The position numbers and the translations under genes were made by a program. The notes beneath the pieces are model-generated. The model ran no database searches and was not told the DNA's origin. It was given only the letters and a program-made list of their open reading frames with translations. Below are positions 38,182 to 51,747 of a DNA stretch of 64,000 nucleotides, one piece after another. Numbering within the stretch: position 1 is the first letter of the stretch; every line of letters starts with the position of its first letter. The stretch spans positions 2,356,001 through 2,420,000 of the forward strand of contig OX328112.1 of the NCBI GenBank assembly GCA_946811185.2, read 5' to 3'. The stretch is from Hippopus hippopus (Eukaryota > Mollusca > Bivalvia > Cardiida > Cardiidae).

Positions 38182-38664
38182 ACCAATCCTGACTGACTTG
38201 ATGTATGGGCTGCATTACAGGCAGACGCGTAGTACTACATAATCCTACATTCCTAAAAATGCAAAAGAAGAGCTTATTGACCTATATCCCTTCCTTTACT
38301 GTTGACCCTTTAACACTGACAATATTGCTAGCCTTTTCCTTGGTATTAACACTAGACAGGGTTCGATTATGACTGCCTTTCGAATGCTTTTATTTTTCAA
38401 GTGACCAAAGGTTAAACAAGGACAAATCCTGACTGACTTGATGTATGGGCTGCATTACGGGCAGACGCGTAGTACTACATAATCCTACTTAACACGGACA
38501 ATATTGCTAGCCTATTTCTTGGTATCAACACTGGACAGGGTTTGAAAATGACAACCTTTCGAATGCTATCATTTTTCAAGTGACCAAAGGTTAAACATGG
38601 ACCCATAGCAAGTTTGTAGTATTGACTTGGACTTTCCTCTTCAGGAAAAAAGTGTATTTTACGC

Positions 38665-41600
38665 AAAGGCTCTTGACTGTGTGGGTCTTGGCAAGGTGTA
38701 AATTATACAAATAAATGTAAAGACTTTGTGTAGATCATTTCTGCTGAACATTTTCTCACCTCACATTATCAGTTCACTTATTCCCAGACCTGCATTCACC
38801 TATATGCCAATCAAACTATTGACATAAGAGGTATGGAACACCTCACCATCGGTAAGGGTGTTACATGAACCCAATGGTAAACTATGACCAGGAATTGTTT
38901 ATCAAAGTGCCCACTCCATACCTCTCAAGCCACTGAATGCAGTGTTTGGTCCAAAGCGTGTTTCTTGCGTTTTTGACTCAATGATTTCTTTTCCGACACA
39001 CTAAAATTTGTCGTTTGTGTTGTTTCTGATGCAACCAAAAAAGACCATTTCAATCGAAACAACAGTTTATAATGCACACCATGCCGTTGTGATGAAAACC
39101 AAGGGGCAAGATAAGGTTTGTATATGCAGAAAGAGAAGGTTTTCTACGCCATGATTATTTGTATTGAGAGTTAATGATACATTGCCCAGTGTCAGAAACC
39201 GAAATTTTTTAGAATATCTGCCCATACTGCACAAAAAGAAAAGCATTACAGAAGACTAATTCCTACCGACTGGTTCTTTTCTGACAGTCACACATATGAA
39301 GCTCTGTTTACTGGTAAATGAATAGGTACAATTTGTCGCGGCACTTTTAACGTGTGCAGCCTGTGTATCCTATGGTGATTTTTGAAATATTTAACAAGAA
39401 AGCGGTTTTTGTAGGCCAAGATTATTCATATTGAGAGTTTATGATAGGGTGCCGGGTGTCTGAGACCAAATTTCCTTAGAAAATCTGCCCGTACTGCAAA
39501 GAAAAAAAAAAAGCATTACTGAGGACGGAGTGCTACTTACTGGCTACTTTCTGACACAGTGACACATTTGAAGCTCTGTTTACTAATAAATACCTAGGAA
39601 CAGAATAACTATAGGAAGGTCAATTTGTCGCATCGCTTTAAACCTGTATGGCCTGTGTATTCTAGACACATTTTGAAATATATCCAGAGAAAACAGTTTT
39701 CGTACGCCATGATTAATTATATTGAGAGTTTATGATAGGGCGCCCAGTGTCCGAAACGAAATTTCCTTAGAAAATCTGCCCGTACTGCAAAAAAAAAAAA
39801 GCATTACTGAGGACGGAGTGCCACCTACTGGCTACTTTCTGACACAGTGACACATTTGAAGCTCTGTTTACTAATAAATACCTAGGAACAGAATAACTAT
39901 AGGAAGGTCAATTTGTCGCATCGCTTTAAACCTGTATGGCCTGTGTATTCTAGACACATTTTGAAATATATGCAGAGAAAAAAGTTTTCGTACGCCATGA
40001 TTAATTATATTGAGAGTTTATGATAGGGCGCCCAGTGTCCGAAACGAAATTTCCTTAGAAAATCTGCCCGTACTGCAAAAAAAAAAAAGCATTACTGAGG
40101 ACGGAGTGCCACCTACTGGCTACTTTCTGACACAGTCACACATTTGAAGCTTTGTTTATTAATAAACACCTAGGAACACAATAACTATAGGAAGGTCAAT
40201 TAGTCGCATCGCTTTAAACCTGTATGGCCTGTGTATTCTAGACGCTTTTTGAAATCTATGCGGAGAAAAAAGTTTTCGTACGCCATGATTAATTATACTG
40301 AGAGTTTATGATATTGCGCCCAGTGTCCAAAACCAAATTTATTTAGAATATCTGCCCATACTGCAAAAAGAAAGCATTAAAGAACATGAATTGCTACCAA
40401 CTGGCTACTTTCTGACACAGTCACACATTTTAGGGTTTGTTTACTAATAAATACCTAGGAACGAAATAACTATAGGAAGGTCAATTTGTCGCCACGCTTT
40501 GAATGTTAACGCTCTGTGTATTCTAGACGATTTTTGAAATATAACAGCAGATGAGCCGGGGGAAAAAAGACCCGAAAGAACTTGAAAACTGTTTTACTGG
40601 CCCTTCCACAAGTAAACACCTTGAAATTATGAAAAAAGAATAATCAACTAATGCAACAAATATCCCAGTCTTGTCAGATTAAGTTCCCGTTCCGAGTCGG
40701 CGGAGTCACAGAGAAAGGTCCAAAAATGTACATTAAAGTAGCATAAATAAGGCATTTAAAAAAGTGACCCTAAAATTTTTGTATGACCCCCAAAAATTAA
40801 CATAACAGAGATAATGTTGCAAATAACAAAAACACCACTCAATCCAATGTTTTCAAACAAGAAAATTGAACAAGAGAAACTTAATGCTTGACCTAAGAAC
40901 CCAACTCATTTGACCATTTTGGCATGTTTTTCTGCACTTGATCACTAACCAATCCTGACTGACTTGATCTATGGGCTGCAGTACAGGCAGACGCGTATGC
41001 CACGTAATCCTACATTCCTAAAAATGCATAAGAAAGAGCTTAAGAACCTATATCCCTTCCTTCACTGTTGTGCCTTTAACGCGGACAATATCGCTAGCCT
41101 ATTCCTAGGTATAAATACTGGACAGGGTTTGATTATGACTACCTTTTGAATGGTATCATTTTTCAAGTGACCAAAGGTTAAACAATGACCAATCCTGACT
41201 GACTTGATGTATGGGCTGCATTACAGGCAGACGCGTAGTACTACATAATCCTACATTCCTAAAAATGCAAAAGAAGAGCTTATTGACCTATATCCCTTCC
41301 TTTACTGTTGACCCTTTAACACTGACAATATTGCTAGCCTTTTCCTTGGTATTAACACTAGACAGGGTTCGATTATGACTGCCTTTCGAATGCTTTTATT
41401 TTTCAAGTGACCAAAGGTTAAACAAGGACAAATCCTGACTGACTTGATGTATGGGCTGCATTACGGGCAGACGCGTAGTACTACATAATCCTACTTAACA
41501 CGGACAATATTGCTAGCCTATTTCTTGGTATCAACACTGGACAGGGTTTGAAAATGACAACCTTTCGAATGCTATCATTTTTCAAGTGACCAAAGGTTAA

Positions 41601-41670
41601 ACATGGACCCATAGCAAGTTTGTAGTATTGACTTGGACTTTCCTCTTCAGGAAAAAAGTGTATTTTACGC
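38665..41670 (+). repeat. Unit U12 (5 A, 3 B with hybrid)
   Basis: Length 3006. A array 39121-40539, B array 40948-41607. One central A and one B monomer fewer than U1. The S2/B part matches U17, sharing cacgtaatcc and ataaatactgg in the hybrid B. The A2 copy has gagacc but gtactgcaaag, differing there from U17. Confidence 0.95.
40948..41187 (+). repeat. Hybrid B1/B2 monomer (U12)
   Basis: B1-type start with cacgtaatcc, B2-type end with the extra variant ataaatactgg (others ataaacactgg). U17 has the same combination. Confidence 0.9.
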
Positions 41671-44600
41671 AAAGGCTCTTGACTGTGTGGGTCTTGGCAA
41701 GGTGTAAATTATACAAATAAATGTAAAGACTTTGTGTAGATCATTTCTGCTGAACATTTTCTCACCTCACATTATCAGTTCACTTATTCCCAGACCTGCA
41801 TTCACCTATATGCCAATCAAACTATTGACATAAGAGGTATGGAACACCTCACCATCGGTAAGGGTGTTACATGAACCCAATGGTAAACTATGACCAGGAA
41901 TTGTTTATCAAAGTGCCCACTCCATACCTCTCAAGCCACTGAATGCAGTGTTTGGTCCAAAGCGTGTTTCTTGCGTTTTTGACTCAATGATTTCTTTTCC
42001 GACACACTAAAATTTGTCGTTTGTGTTGTTTCTGATGCAACCAAAAAAGACCATTTCAATCGAAACAACAGTTTATAATGCACACCATGCCGTTGTGATG
42101 AAAACCAAGGGGCAAGATAAGGTTTGTATATGCAGAAAGAGAAGGTTTTCTACGCCATGATTATTTGTATTGAGAGTTAATGATACATTGCCCAGTGTCA
42201 GAAACCAAAATTTTTTAGAATATCTGCCCATACTGCACAAAAAGAAAAGCATTACAGAAGACTAATTCCTACCAACTGGTTCTTTTCTGACAGTCACACA
42301 TATGAAGCTCTGTTTACTGGTAAATGAATAGGTACAATTTGTCGCGGCACTTTTAACGTGTGCAGCCTGTGTATCCTATGGTGATTTTTGAAATATTTAA
42401 CAAGAAAGCGCTTTTTGTAGGCCAAGATTATTCATATTGAGAGTTTATGATAGGGTGCCGGGTGTCTGAAACCAAATTTCCTTAGAAAATCTGCCCGTAC
42501 TGCAAAGAAAAAAAAAAAGCATTACTGAGGACGGAGTGCTACTTACTGGCTACTTTCTGACACAGTGACACATTTGAAGCTCTGTTTACTAATAAATACC
42601 TAGGAACAGAATAACTATAGGAAGGTCAATTTGTCGCATCGCTTTAAACCTGTATGGCCTGTGTATTCTAGACACATTTTGAAATATATCCAGAGAAAAC
42701 AGTTTTCGTACGCCATGATTAATTATATTGAGAGTTTATGATAGGGCGCCCAGTGTCCGAAACGAAATTTCCTTAGAAAATCTGCCCGTACTGCAAAAAG
42801 AAAAAAGCATTACTGAGGATGGAGTGCCACCTACTGGCTACTTTCTGACACAGTGACACATTTGAAGCTCTGTTTACTAATAAATACCTAGGAACAGAAT
42901 AACTATAGGAAGGTCAATTTGTCGCATCGCTTTAAACCTGTATGGCCTGTGTATTCTAGACACATTTTGAAATATATGCAGAGAAAAAAGTTTTCGTACG
43001 CCATGATTAATTATATTGAGAGTTTATGATAGGGCGCCCAGTGTCCGAAACGAAATTTCCTTAGAAAATCTGCCCGTACTGCAAAAAAAAAAAAGCATTA
43101 CTGAGGACGGAGTGCCACCTACTGGCTACTTTCTGACACAGTCACACATTTGAAGCTTTGTTTATTAATAAACACCTAGGAACAGAATAACTATAGGAAG
43201 GTCAATTAGTCGCATCGCTTTAAACCTGTATGGCCTGTGTATTCTAGACGCTTTTTGAAATCTATGCGGAGAAAAAAGTTTTCGTACGCCATGATTAATT
43301 ATACTGAGAGTTTATGATATTGCGCCCAGTGTCCAAAACCAAATTTATTTAGAATATCTGCCCATACTGCAAAAAGAAAGCATTAAAGAACATGAATTGC
43401 TACCATCTGGCTACTTTCTGACACAGTCACACATTTTAGGGTTTGTTTACTAATAAATACCTAGGAACGAAATAACTATAGGAAGGTCAATTTGTCGCCA
43501 CGCTTTGAATGTTAACGCTCTGTGTATTCTAGACGATTTTTGAAATGTAACAGCAGATGAGCCGGGGGAAAAAAGACCCGAAAGAACTTGAAAACTGTTT
43601 TACTGGCCCTTCCACAAGTAAACACCTTGAAATTATGAAAAAAGAATAATCAACTAATGCAACAAATATCCCAGTCTTGTCAGATTAAGTTCCCGTTCCG
43701 AGTCGGCGGAGTCACAGAGAAAGGTCCAAAAATGTACATTAAAGTAGCATAAATAAGGCATTTAAAAAAGTGACCCTAAAATTTTTGTATGACCCCCAAA
43801 AATTAACATAACAGAGATAATGTTGCAAATAACAAAAACACCACTCAATCCAATGTTTTCAAACAAGAAAATTGAACAAGAGAAACTTAATGCTTGACCT
43901 AAGAACCCAACTCATTTGACCATTTTGGCATGTTTTTCTGCACTTGATCACTAACCAATCCTGACTGACTTGATCTATGGGCTGCAGTACAGGCAGACGC
44001 GTATGCCACATAATCCTACATTCCTAAAAATGCATAAGAAAGAGCTTAAGAACCTATATCCCTTCCTTCACTGTTGTGCCTTTAACGCGGACAATATCGC
44101 TGGCCTATTCCTTGGTATTAAAACTGGACAATGTTCAATTATGACTACCTTTCAAATGCTATTATTTTTCAAGTGACAAAAAGTTAAACAATGACCAATC
44201 CTGACTGACTTGATCTTTGGGCTGCATTACGGGCTGACGCGTATGCCACATAATCCTACATTCCTAAAAATGCATAAGAAAGAGCTTAAGAACCTATATC
44301 CCTTCCTTCACTGTTGTGCCTTTAACGCGGACAATATCGCTAGCCTATTCCTAGGTATAAACACTGGACAGGGTTTGATTATGACTACCTTTTGAATGGT
44401 ATCATTTTTCAAGTGACCAAAGGTTAAACAATGACCAATCCTGACTGACTTGATGTATGGGCTGCATTACAGGCAGACGCGTAGTACTACATAATCCTAC
44501 ATTCCTAAAAATGCAAAAGAAGAGCTTATTGACCTATATCCCTTCCTTTACTGTTGACCCTTTAACACTGACAATATTGCTAGCCTTTTCCTTGGTATTA

Positions 44601-44916
44601 ACACTAGACAGGGTTCGATTATGACTGCCTTTCGAATGCTTTTATTTTTCAAGTGACCAAAGGTTAAACAAGGACAAATCCTGACTGACTTGATGTATGG
44701 GCTGCATTACGGGCAGACGCGTAGTACTACATAATCCTACTTAACACAGACAATATTGCTAGCCTATTTCTTGGTATCAACACTGGACAGGGTTTGAAAA
44801 TGACAACCTTTCGTATGCTATCATTTTTCAAGTGACCAAAGGTTAAACATGGACCCATAGCAAGTTTGTAGTATTGACTTGGACTTTCCTCTTCAGGAAA
44901 AAAGTGTATTTTACGC
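41671..44916 (+). repeat. Unit U13 (5 A, 4 B)
   Basis: Length 3246. A array 42127-43545, B array 43954-44853. It matches U18 at many rare variants: accaactggttc in A1, agcgctttttg in A2, an A tract interrupted by G with gaggatgg in A3, accatctggc and gaaatgtaac in the last A, and acacagaca in B4. Private: tttcgtatgcta near 44811. Confidence 0.95.
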
Positions 44917-47900
44917 AAAGGCTCTTGACTGTGTGGGTCTTGGCAAGGTGTAAATTATACAAATAAATGTAAAGACTTTGTGTAGATCATTTCTGCTGAA
45001 CATTTTCTCACCTCACATTATCAGTTCACTTATTCCCAGACCTGCATTCACCTATATGCCAATCAAACTATTGACATAAGAGGTATGGAACACCTCACCA
45101 TCGGTAAGGGTGTTACATGAACCCAATGGTAAACTATGACCAGGAATTGTTTATCAAAGTGCCCACTCCATACCTCTCAAGCCACTGAATGCAGTGTTTG
45201 GTCCAAAGCGTGTTTCTTGCGTTTTTGACTCAATGATTTCTTTTCCGACACACTAAAATTTGTCGTTTGTGTTGTTTCTGATGCAACCAAAAAAGACCAT
45301 TTCAATCGAAACAACAGTTTATAATGCACACCATGCCGTTGTGATGAAAACCAAGGGGCAAGATAAGGTTTGTATATGCAGAAAGAGAAGGTTTTCTACG
45401 CCATGATTATTTGTATTGAGAGTTAATGATACATTGCCCAGTGTCAGAAACCGAAATTTTTTAGAATATCTGCCCATACTGCACAAAAAGAAAAGCATTA
45501 CAGAAGACTAATTCCTACCGACTGGTTCTTTTCTGACAGTCACACATATGAAGCTCTGTTTACTGGTAAATGAATAGGTACAATTTGTCGCGGCACTTTT
45601 AACGTGTGCAGCCTGTGTATCCTATGGTGATTTTTGAAATATTTAACAAGAAAGCGGTTTTTGTAGGCCAAGATTATTCATATTGAGAGTTTATGATAGG
45701 GTGCCGGGTGTCTGAGACCAAATTTCCTTAGAAAATCTGCCCGTAGTGCAAAGAAAAAAAAAAAGCATTACTGAGGACGGAGTGCTACTTACTGGCTACT
45801 TTCTGACACAGTGACACATTTGAAGCTCTGTTTACTAATAAATACCTAGGAACAGAATAACTATAGGAAGGTCAATTTGTCGCATCGCTTTAAACCTGTA
45901 TGGCCTGTGTATTCTAGACACATTTTGAAATATATCCAGAGAAAACAGTTTTCGTACGCCATGATTAATTATATTGAGAGTTTATGATAGGGCGCCCAGT
46001 GTCCGAAACGAAATTTCCTTAGAAAATCTGCCCGTACTGCAAAAAAAAAAAAGCATTACTGAGGACGGAGTGCCACCTACTGGCTACTTTCTGACACAGT
46101 GACACATTTAAAGCTCTGTTTACTAATAAATACCTAGGAACAGAATAACTATAGGAAGGTCAATTTGTCGCATCGCTTTAAACCTGTATGGCCTGTGTAT
46201 TCTAGACACATTTTGAAATATATCCAGAGAAAACAGTTTTCGTACGCCATGATTAATTATATTGAGAGTTTATGATAGGGCGCCCAGTGTCTGAAACGAA
46301 ATTTCCTTAGAAAATCTGCCCGTACTGCAAAAAAAAAAAAAGCATTACTGAGGACGGAGTGCAACCTACTGGCTACTTTCTGACACAGTGACACATTTGA
46401 AGCTCTGTTTACTAATAAATACCTAGGAACAGAATAACTATAGGAAGGTCAATTTGTCGCATCGCTTTAAACCTGTATGGCCTGTGTATTCTAGACACAT
46501 TTTGAAATATATCCAGAGAAAACAGTTTTCGTACGCCATGATTAATTATATTGAGAGTTTATGATAGGGCGCCCAGTGTCCGAAACGAAATTTCCTTAGA
46601 AAATCTGCCGGTACTGCAAAAAAAAAAAAGCATTACTGAGGACGGAGTGCCACCTACTGGCTACTTTCTGACACGGTCACACATTTGAAGCTTTGTTTAT
46701 TAATAAACACCTAGGAACAGAATAACTATAGGAAGGTCAATTAGTCGCATCGCTTTAAACCTGTATGGCCTGTGTATTCTAGACGCTTTTTGAAATCTAT
46801 GCGGAGAAAAAAGTTTTCGTACGCCATGATTAATTATACTGAGAGTTTATGATATTGCGCCCAGTGTCCAAAACCAAATTTATTTAGAATATCTGCCCAT
46901 ACTGCAAAAAGAAAGCATTAAAGAACATGAATTGCTACCATCTGGCTACTTTCTGACACAGTCACACATTTTAGGGTTTGTTTACTAATAAATACCTAGG
47001 AACGAAATAACTATAGGAAGGTCAATTTGTCGCCACGCTTTGAATGTTAACGCTCTGTGTATTCTAGACGATTTTTGAAATGTAACAGCAGATGAGCCGG
47101 GGGAAAAAAGACCCGAAAGAACTTGAAAACTGTTTTACTGGCCCTTCCACAAGTAAACACCTTGAAATTATGAAAAAAGAATAATCAACTAATGCAACAA
47201 ATATCCCAGTCTTGTCAGATTAAGTTCCCGTTCCGAGTCGGCGGAGTCACAGAGAAAGGTCCAAAAATGTACATTAAAGTAGCATAAATAAGGCATTTAA
47301 AAAAGTGACCCTAAAATTTTTGTATGACCCCCAAAAATTAACATAACAGAGATAATGTTGCAAATAACAAAAACACCACTCAATCCAATGTTTTCAAACA
47401 AGAAAATTGAACAAGAGAAACTTAATGCTTGACCTAAGAACCCAACTCATTTGACCATTTTGGCATGTTTTTCTGCACTTGATCACTAACCAATCCTGAC
47501 TGACTTGATCTATGGGCTGCAGTACAGGCAGACGCGTATGCCACATAATCCTACATTCCTAAAAATGCATAAGAAAGAGCTTAAGAACCTATATCCCTTC
47601 CTTCACTGTTGTGCCTTTAACGCGGACAATATCGCTGGCCTATTCCTTGGTATTAAAACTGGACAATGTTCAATTATGACTACCTTTCAAATGCTATTAT
47701 TTTTCAAGTGACAAAAAGTTAAACAATGACCAATCCTGACTGACTTGATCTTTGGGCTGCATTACGGGCTGACGCGTATGCCACATAATCCTACATTCCT
47801 AAAAATGCATAAGAAAGAGCTTAAGAACCTATATCCCTTCCTTCACTGTTGTGCCTTTAACGCGGACAATATCGCTAGCCTATTCCTAGGTATAAACACT

Positions 47901-48451
47901 GGACAGGGTTTGATTATGACTACCTTTTGAATGGTATCATTTTTCAAGTGACCAAAGGTTAAACAATGACCAATCCTGACTGACTTGATGTATGGGCTGC
48001 ATTACAGGCAGACGCGTAGTACTACATAATCCTACATTCCTAAAAATGCAAAAGAAGAGCTTATTGACCTATATCCCTTCCTTTACTGTTGACCCTTTAA
48101 CACTGACAATATTGCTAGCCTTTTCCTTGGTATTAACACTAGACAGGGTTCGATTATGACTGCCTTTCGAATGCTTTTATTTTTCAAGTGACCAAAGGTT
48201 AAACAAGGACAAATCCTGACTGACTTGATGTATGGGCTGCATTACGGGCAGACGCGTAGTACTACATAATCCTACTTAACACGGACAATATTGCTAGCCT
48301 ATTTCTTGGTATCAACACTGGACAGGGTTTGAAAATGACAACCTTTCGAATGCTATCATTTTTCAAGTGACCAAAGGTTAAACATGGACCCATAGCAAGT
48401 TTGTAGTATTGACTTGGACTTTCCTCTTCAGGAAAAAAGTGTATTTTACGC
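44917..48451 (+). repeat. Unit U14 (6 A, 4 B)
   Basis: Length 3535. A array 45373-47080, B array 47489-48388. It shares accatctggc and gaaatgtaac with U13 and U18, and gtagtgcaaag, atttaaagctc and gtgcaaccta with U15, U16 and U19. Private: gccggtactg and gacacggtcac near 46607-46680. Confidence 0.95.
45373..47080 (+). repeat. A array of U14 with A3-type head in three consecutive copies
   Basis: The head tatccagagaaaacag, limited to the third monomer in other 6-copy units, occurs in the third, fourth and fifth monomers here. Flanking variants of those monomers remain those of their positions, which suggests local conversion rather than whole-monomer duplication. Confidence 0.85.
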
Positions 48452-51400
48452 AAAGGCTCTTGACTGTGTGGGTCTTGGCAAGGTGTAAATTATACAAATA
48501 AATGTAAAGACTTTGTGTAGATCATTTCTGCTGAACATTTTCTCACCTCACATTATCAGTTCACTTATTCCCAGACCTGCATTCACCTATATGCCAATCA
48601 AACTATTGACATAAGAGGTATGGAACACCTCACCATCGGTAAGGGTGTTACATGAACCCAATGGTAAACTATGACCAGGAATTGTTTATCAAAGTGCCCA
48701 CTCCATACCTCTCAAGCCACTGAATGCAGTGTTTGGTCCAAAGCGTGTTTCTTGCGTTTTTGACTCAATGATTTCTTTTCCGACACACTAAAATTTGTCG
48801 TTTGTGTTGTTTCTGATGCAACCAAAAAAGACCATTTCAATCGAAACAACAGTTTATAATGCACACCATGCCGTTGTGATGAAAACCAAGGGGCAAGATA
48901 AGGTTTGTATATGCAGAAAGAGAAGGTTTTCTACGCCATGATTATTTGTATTGAGAGTTAATGATACATTGCCCAGTGTCAGAAACCGAAATTTTTTAGA
49001 ATATCTGCCCATACTGCACAAAAAGAAAAGCATTACAGAAGACTAATTCCTACCGACTGGTTCTTTTCTGACAGTCACACATATGAAGCTCTGTTTACTG
49101 GTAAATGAATAGGTACAATTTGTCGCGGCACTTTTAACGTGTGCAGCCTGTGTATCCTATGGTGATTTTTGAAATATTTAACAAGAAAGCGGTTTTTGTA
49201 GGCCAAGATTATTCATATTGAGAGTTTATGATAGGGTGCCGGGTGTCTGAGACCAAATTTCCTTAGAAAATCTGCCCGTAGTGCAAAGAAAAAAAAAAAG
49301 CATTACTGAGGACGGAGTGCTACTTACTGGCTACTTTCTGACACAGTGACACATTTGAAGCTCTGTTTACTAATAAATACCTAGGAACAGAATAACTATA
49401 GGAAGGTCAATTTGTCGCATCGCTTTAAACCTGTATGGCCTGTGTATTCTAGACACATTTTGAAATATATCCAGAGAAAACAGTTTTCGTACGCCATGAT
49501 TAATTATATTGAGAGTTTATGATAGGGCGCCCAGTGTCCGAAACGAAATTTCCTTAGAAAATCTGCCCGTACTGCAAAAAAAAAAAAAGCATTACTGAGG
49601 ACGGAGTGCCACCTACTGGCTACTTTCTGACACAGTGACACATTTAAAGCTCTGTTTACTAATAAATACCTAGGAACACAATAACTATAGGAAGGTCAAT
49701 TTGTCGCATCGCTTTAAACCTGTATGGCCTGTGTATTCTAGACACATTTTGAAATATATGCAGAGAAAAAAGTTTTCGTACGCCATGATTAATTATATTG
49801 AGAGTTTATGATAGGGCGCCCAGTGTCTGAAACGAAATTTCCTTAGAAAATCTGCCCGTACTGCAAAAAAAAAAAAAGCATTACTGAGGACGGAGTGCAA
49901 CCTACTGGCTACTTTCTGACACAGTGACACATTTGAAGCTCTGTTTACTAATAAATACCTAGGAACAGAATAACTATAGGAAGGTCAATTTGTCGCATCG
50001 CTTTAAACCTGTATGGCCTGTGTATTCTAGACACATTTTGAAATATATGCAGAGAAAAAAGTTTTCGTACGCCATGATTAATTATATTGAGAGTTTATGA
50101 TAGGGCGCCCAGTGTCCGAAACGAAATTTCCTTAGAAAATCTGCCCGTACTGCAAAAAAAAAAAAGCATTACTGAGGACGGAGTGCCACCTACTGGCTAC
50201 TTTCTGACACAGTCACACATTTGAAGCTTTGTTTATTAATAAACACCTAGGAACACAATAACTATAGGAAGGTCAATTAGTCGCATCGCTTTAAACCTGT
50301 ATGGCCTGTGTATTCTAGACGCTTTTTGAAATCTATGCGGAGAAAAAAGTTTTCGTACGCCATGATTAATTATACTGAGAGTTTATGATATTGCGCCCAG
50401 TGTCCAAAACCAAATTTATTTAGAATATCTGCCCATACTGCAAAAAGAAAGCATTAAAGAACATGAATTGCTACCAACTGGCTACTTTCTGACACAGTCA
50501 CACATTTTAGGGTTTGTTTACTAATAAATACCTAGGAACGAAATAACTATAGGAAGGTCAATTTGTCGCCACGCTTTGAATGTTAACGCTCTGTGTATTC
50601 TAGACGATTTTTGAAATATAACAGCAGATGAGCCGGGGGAAAAAAGACCCGAAAGAACTTGAAAACTGTTTTACTGGCCCTTCCACAAGTAAACACCTTG
50701 AAATTATGAAAAAAGAATAATCAACTAATGCAACAAATATCCCAGTCTTGTCAGATTAAGTTCCCGTTCCGAGTCGGCGGAGTCACAGAGAAAGGTCCAA
50801 AAATGTACATTAAAGTAGCATAAATAAGGCATTTAAAAAAGTGACCCTAAAATTTTTGTATGACCCCCAAAAATTAACATAACAGAGATAATGTTGCAAA
50901 TAACAAAAACACCACTCAATCCAATGTTTTCAAACAAGAAAATTGAACAAGAGAAACTTAATGCTTGACCTAAGAACCCAACTCATTTGACCATTTTGGC
51001 ATGTTTTTCTGCACTTGATCACTAACCAATCCTGACTGACTTGATCTATGGGCTGCAGTACAGGCAGACGCGTATGCCACATAATCCTACATTCCTAAAA
51101 ATGCATAAGAAAGAGCTTAAGAACCTATATCCCTTCCTTCACTGTTGTTCCTTTAACGCGGACAATATCGCTAGCCTATTCCTAGGTATAAACACTGGAC
51201 AGGGTTTGATTATGACTACCTTTTGAATGGTATCATTTTTCAAGTGACCAAAGGTTAAACAATGACCAATCCTGACTGACTTGATGTATGGGCTGCATTA
51301 CAGGCAGACGCGTAGTACTACATAATCCTACATTCCTAAAAATGCAAAAGAAGAGCTTATTGACCTATATCCCTTCCTTTACTGTTGACCCTTTAACACT

Positions 51401-51747
51401 GACAATATTGCTAGCCTTTTCCTTGGTATTAACACTAGACAGGGTTCGATTATGACTGCCTTTCGAATGCTTTTATTTTTCAAGTGACCAAAGGTTAAAC
51501 AAGGACAAATCCTGACTGACTTGATGTATGGGCTGCATTACGGGCAGACGCGTAGTACTACATAATCCTACTTAACACGGACAATATTGCTAGCCTATTT
51601 CTTGGTATCAACACTGGACAGGGTTTGAAAATGACAACCTTTCGAATGCTATCATTTTTCAAGTGACCAAAGGTTAAACATGGACCCATAGCAAGTTTGT
51701 AGTATTGACTTGGACTTTCCTCTTCAGGAAAAAAGTGTATTTTACGC
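48452..51747 (+). repeat. Unit U15 (6 A, 3 B with hybrid)
   Basis: Length 3296. A array 48908-50616, B array 51025-51684. It is almost identical to U16, with a one-base length difference that looks like poly-A. Its A set (gtagtgcaaag, atttaaagctc, aacacaataac, gtgcaaccta) is also that of U19. Confidence 0.95.
51025..51264 (+). repeat. Hybrid B1/B2 monomer (U15)
   Basis: B1 start, B2 end, with cactgttgttcc in place of cactgttgtgcc. The same T is in U16's hybrid and in the non-hybrid B1 of U18. Confidence 0.9.

Larger units (their letters stand above)
35081..38664 (+). repeat. Unit U11 (7 A, 3 B with B1/B2 hybrid)
   Basis: Length 3584: one A monomer gained (+290) and one B monomer lost (-240). 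A array 35537-37533, B array 37942-38601. Private: ggtttttttctg in A1, gaaactaaattt in A3, gagcgtaag in the hybrid B. It shares cctacgaac in A2 with U8. Confidence 0.95.
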
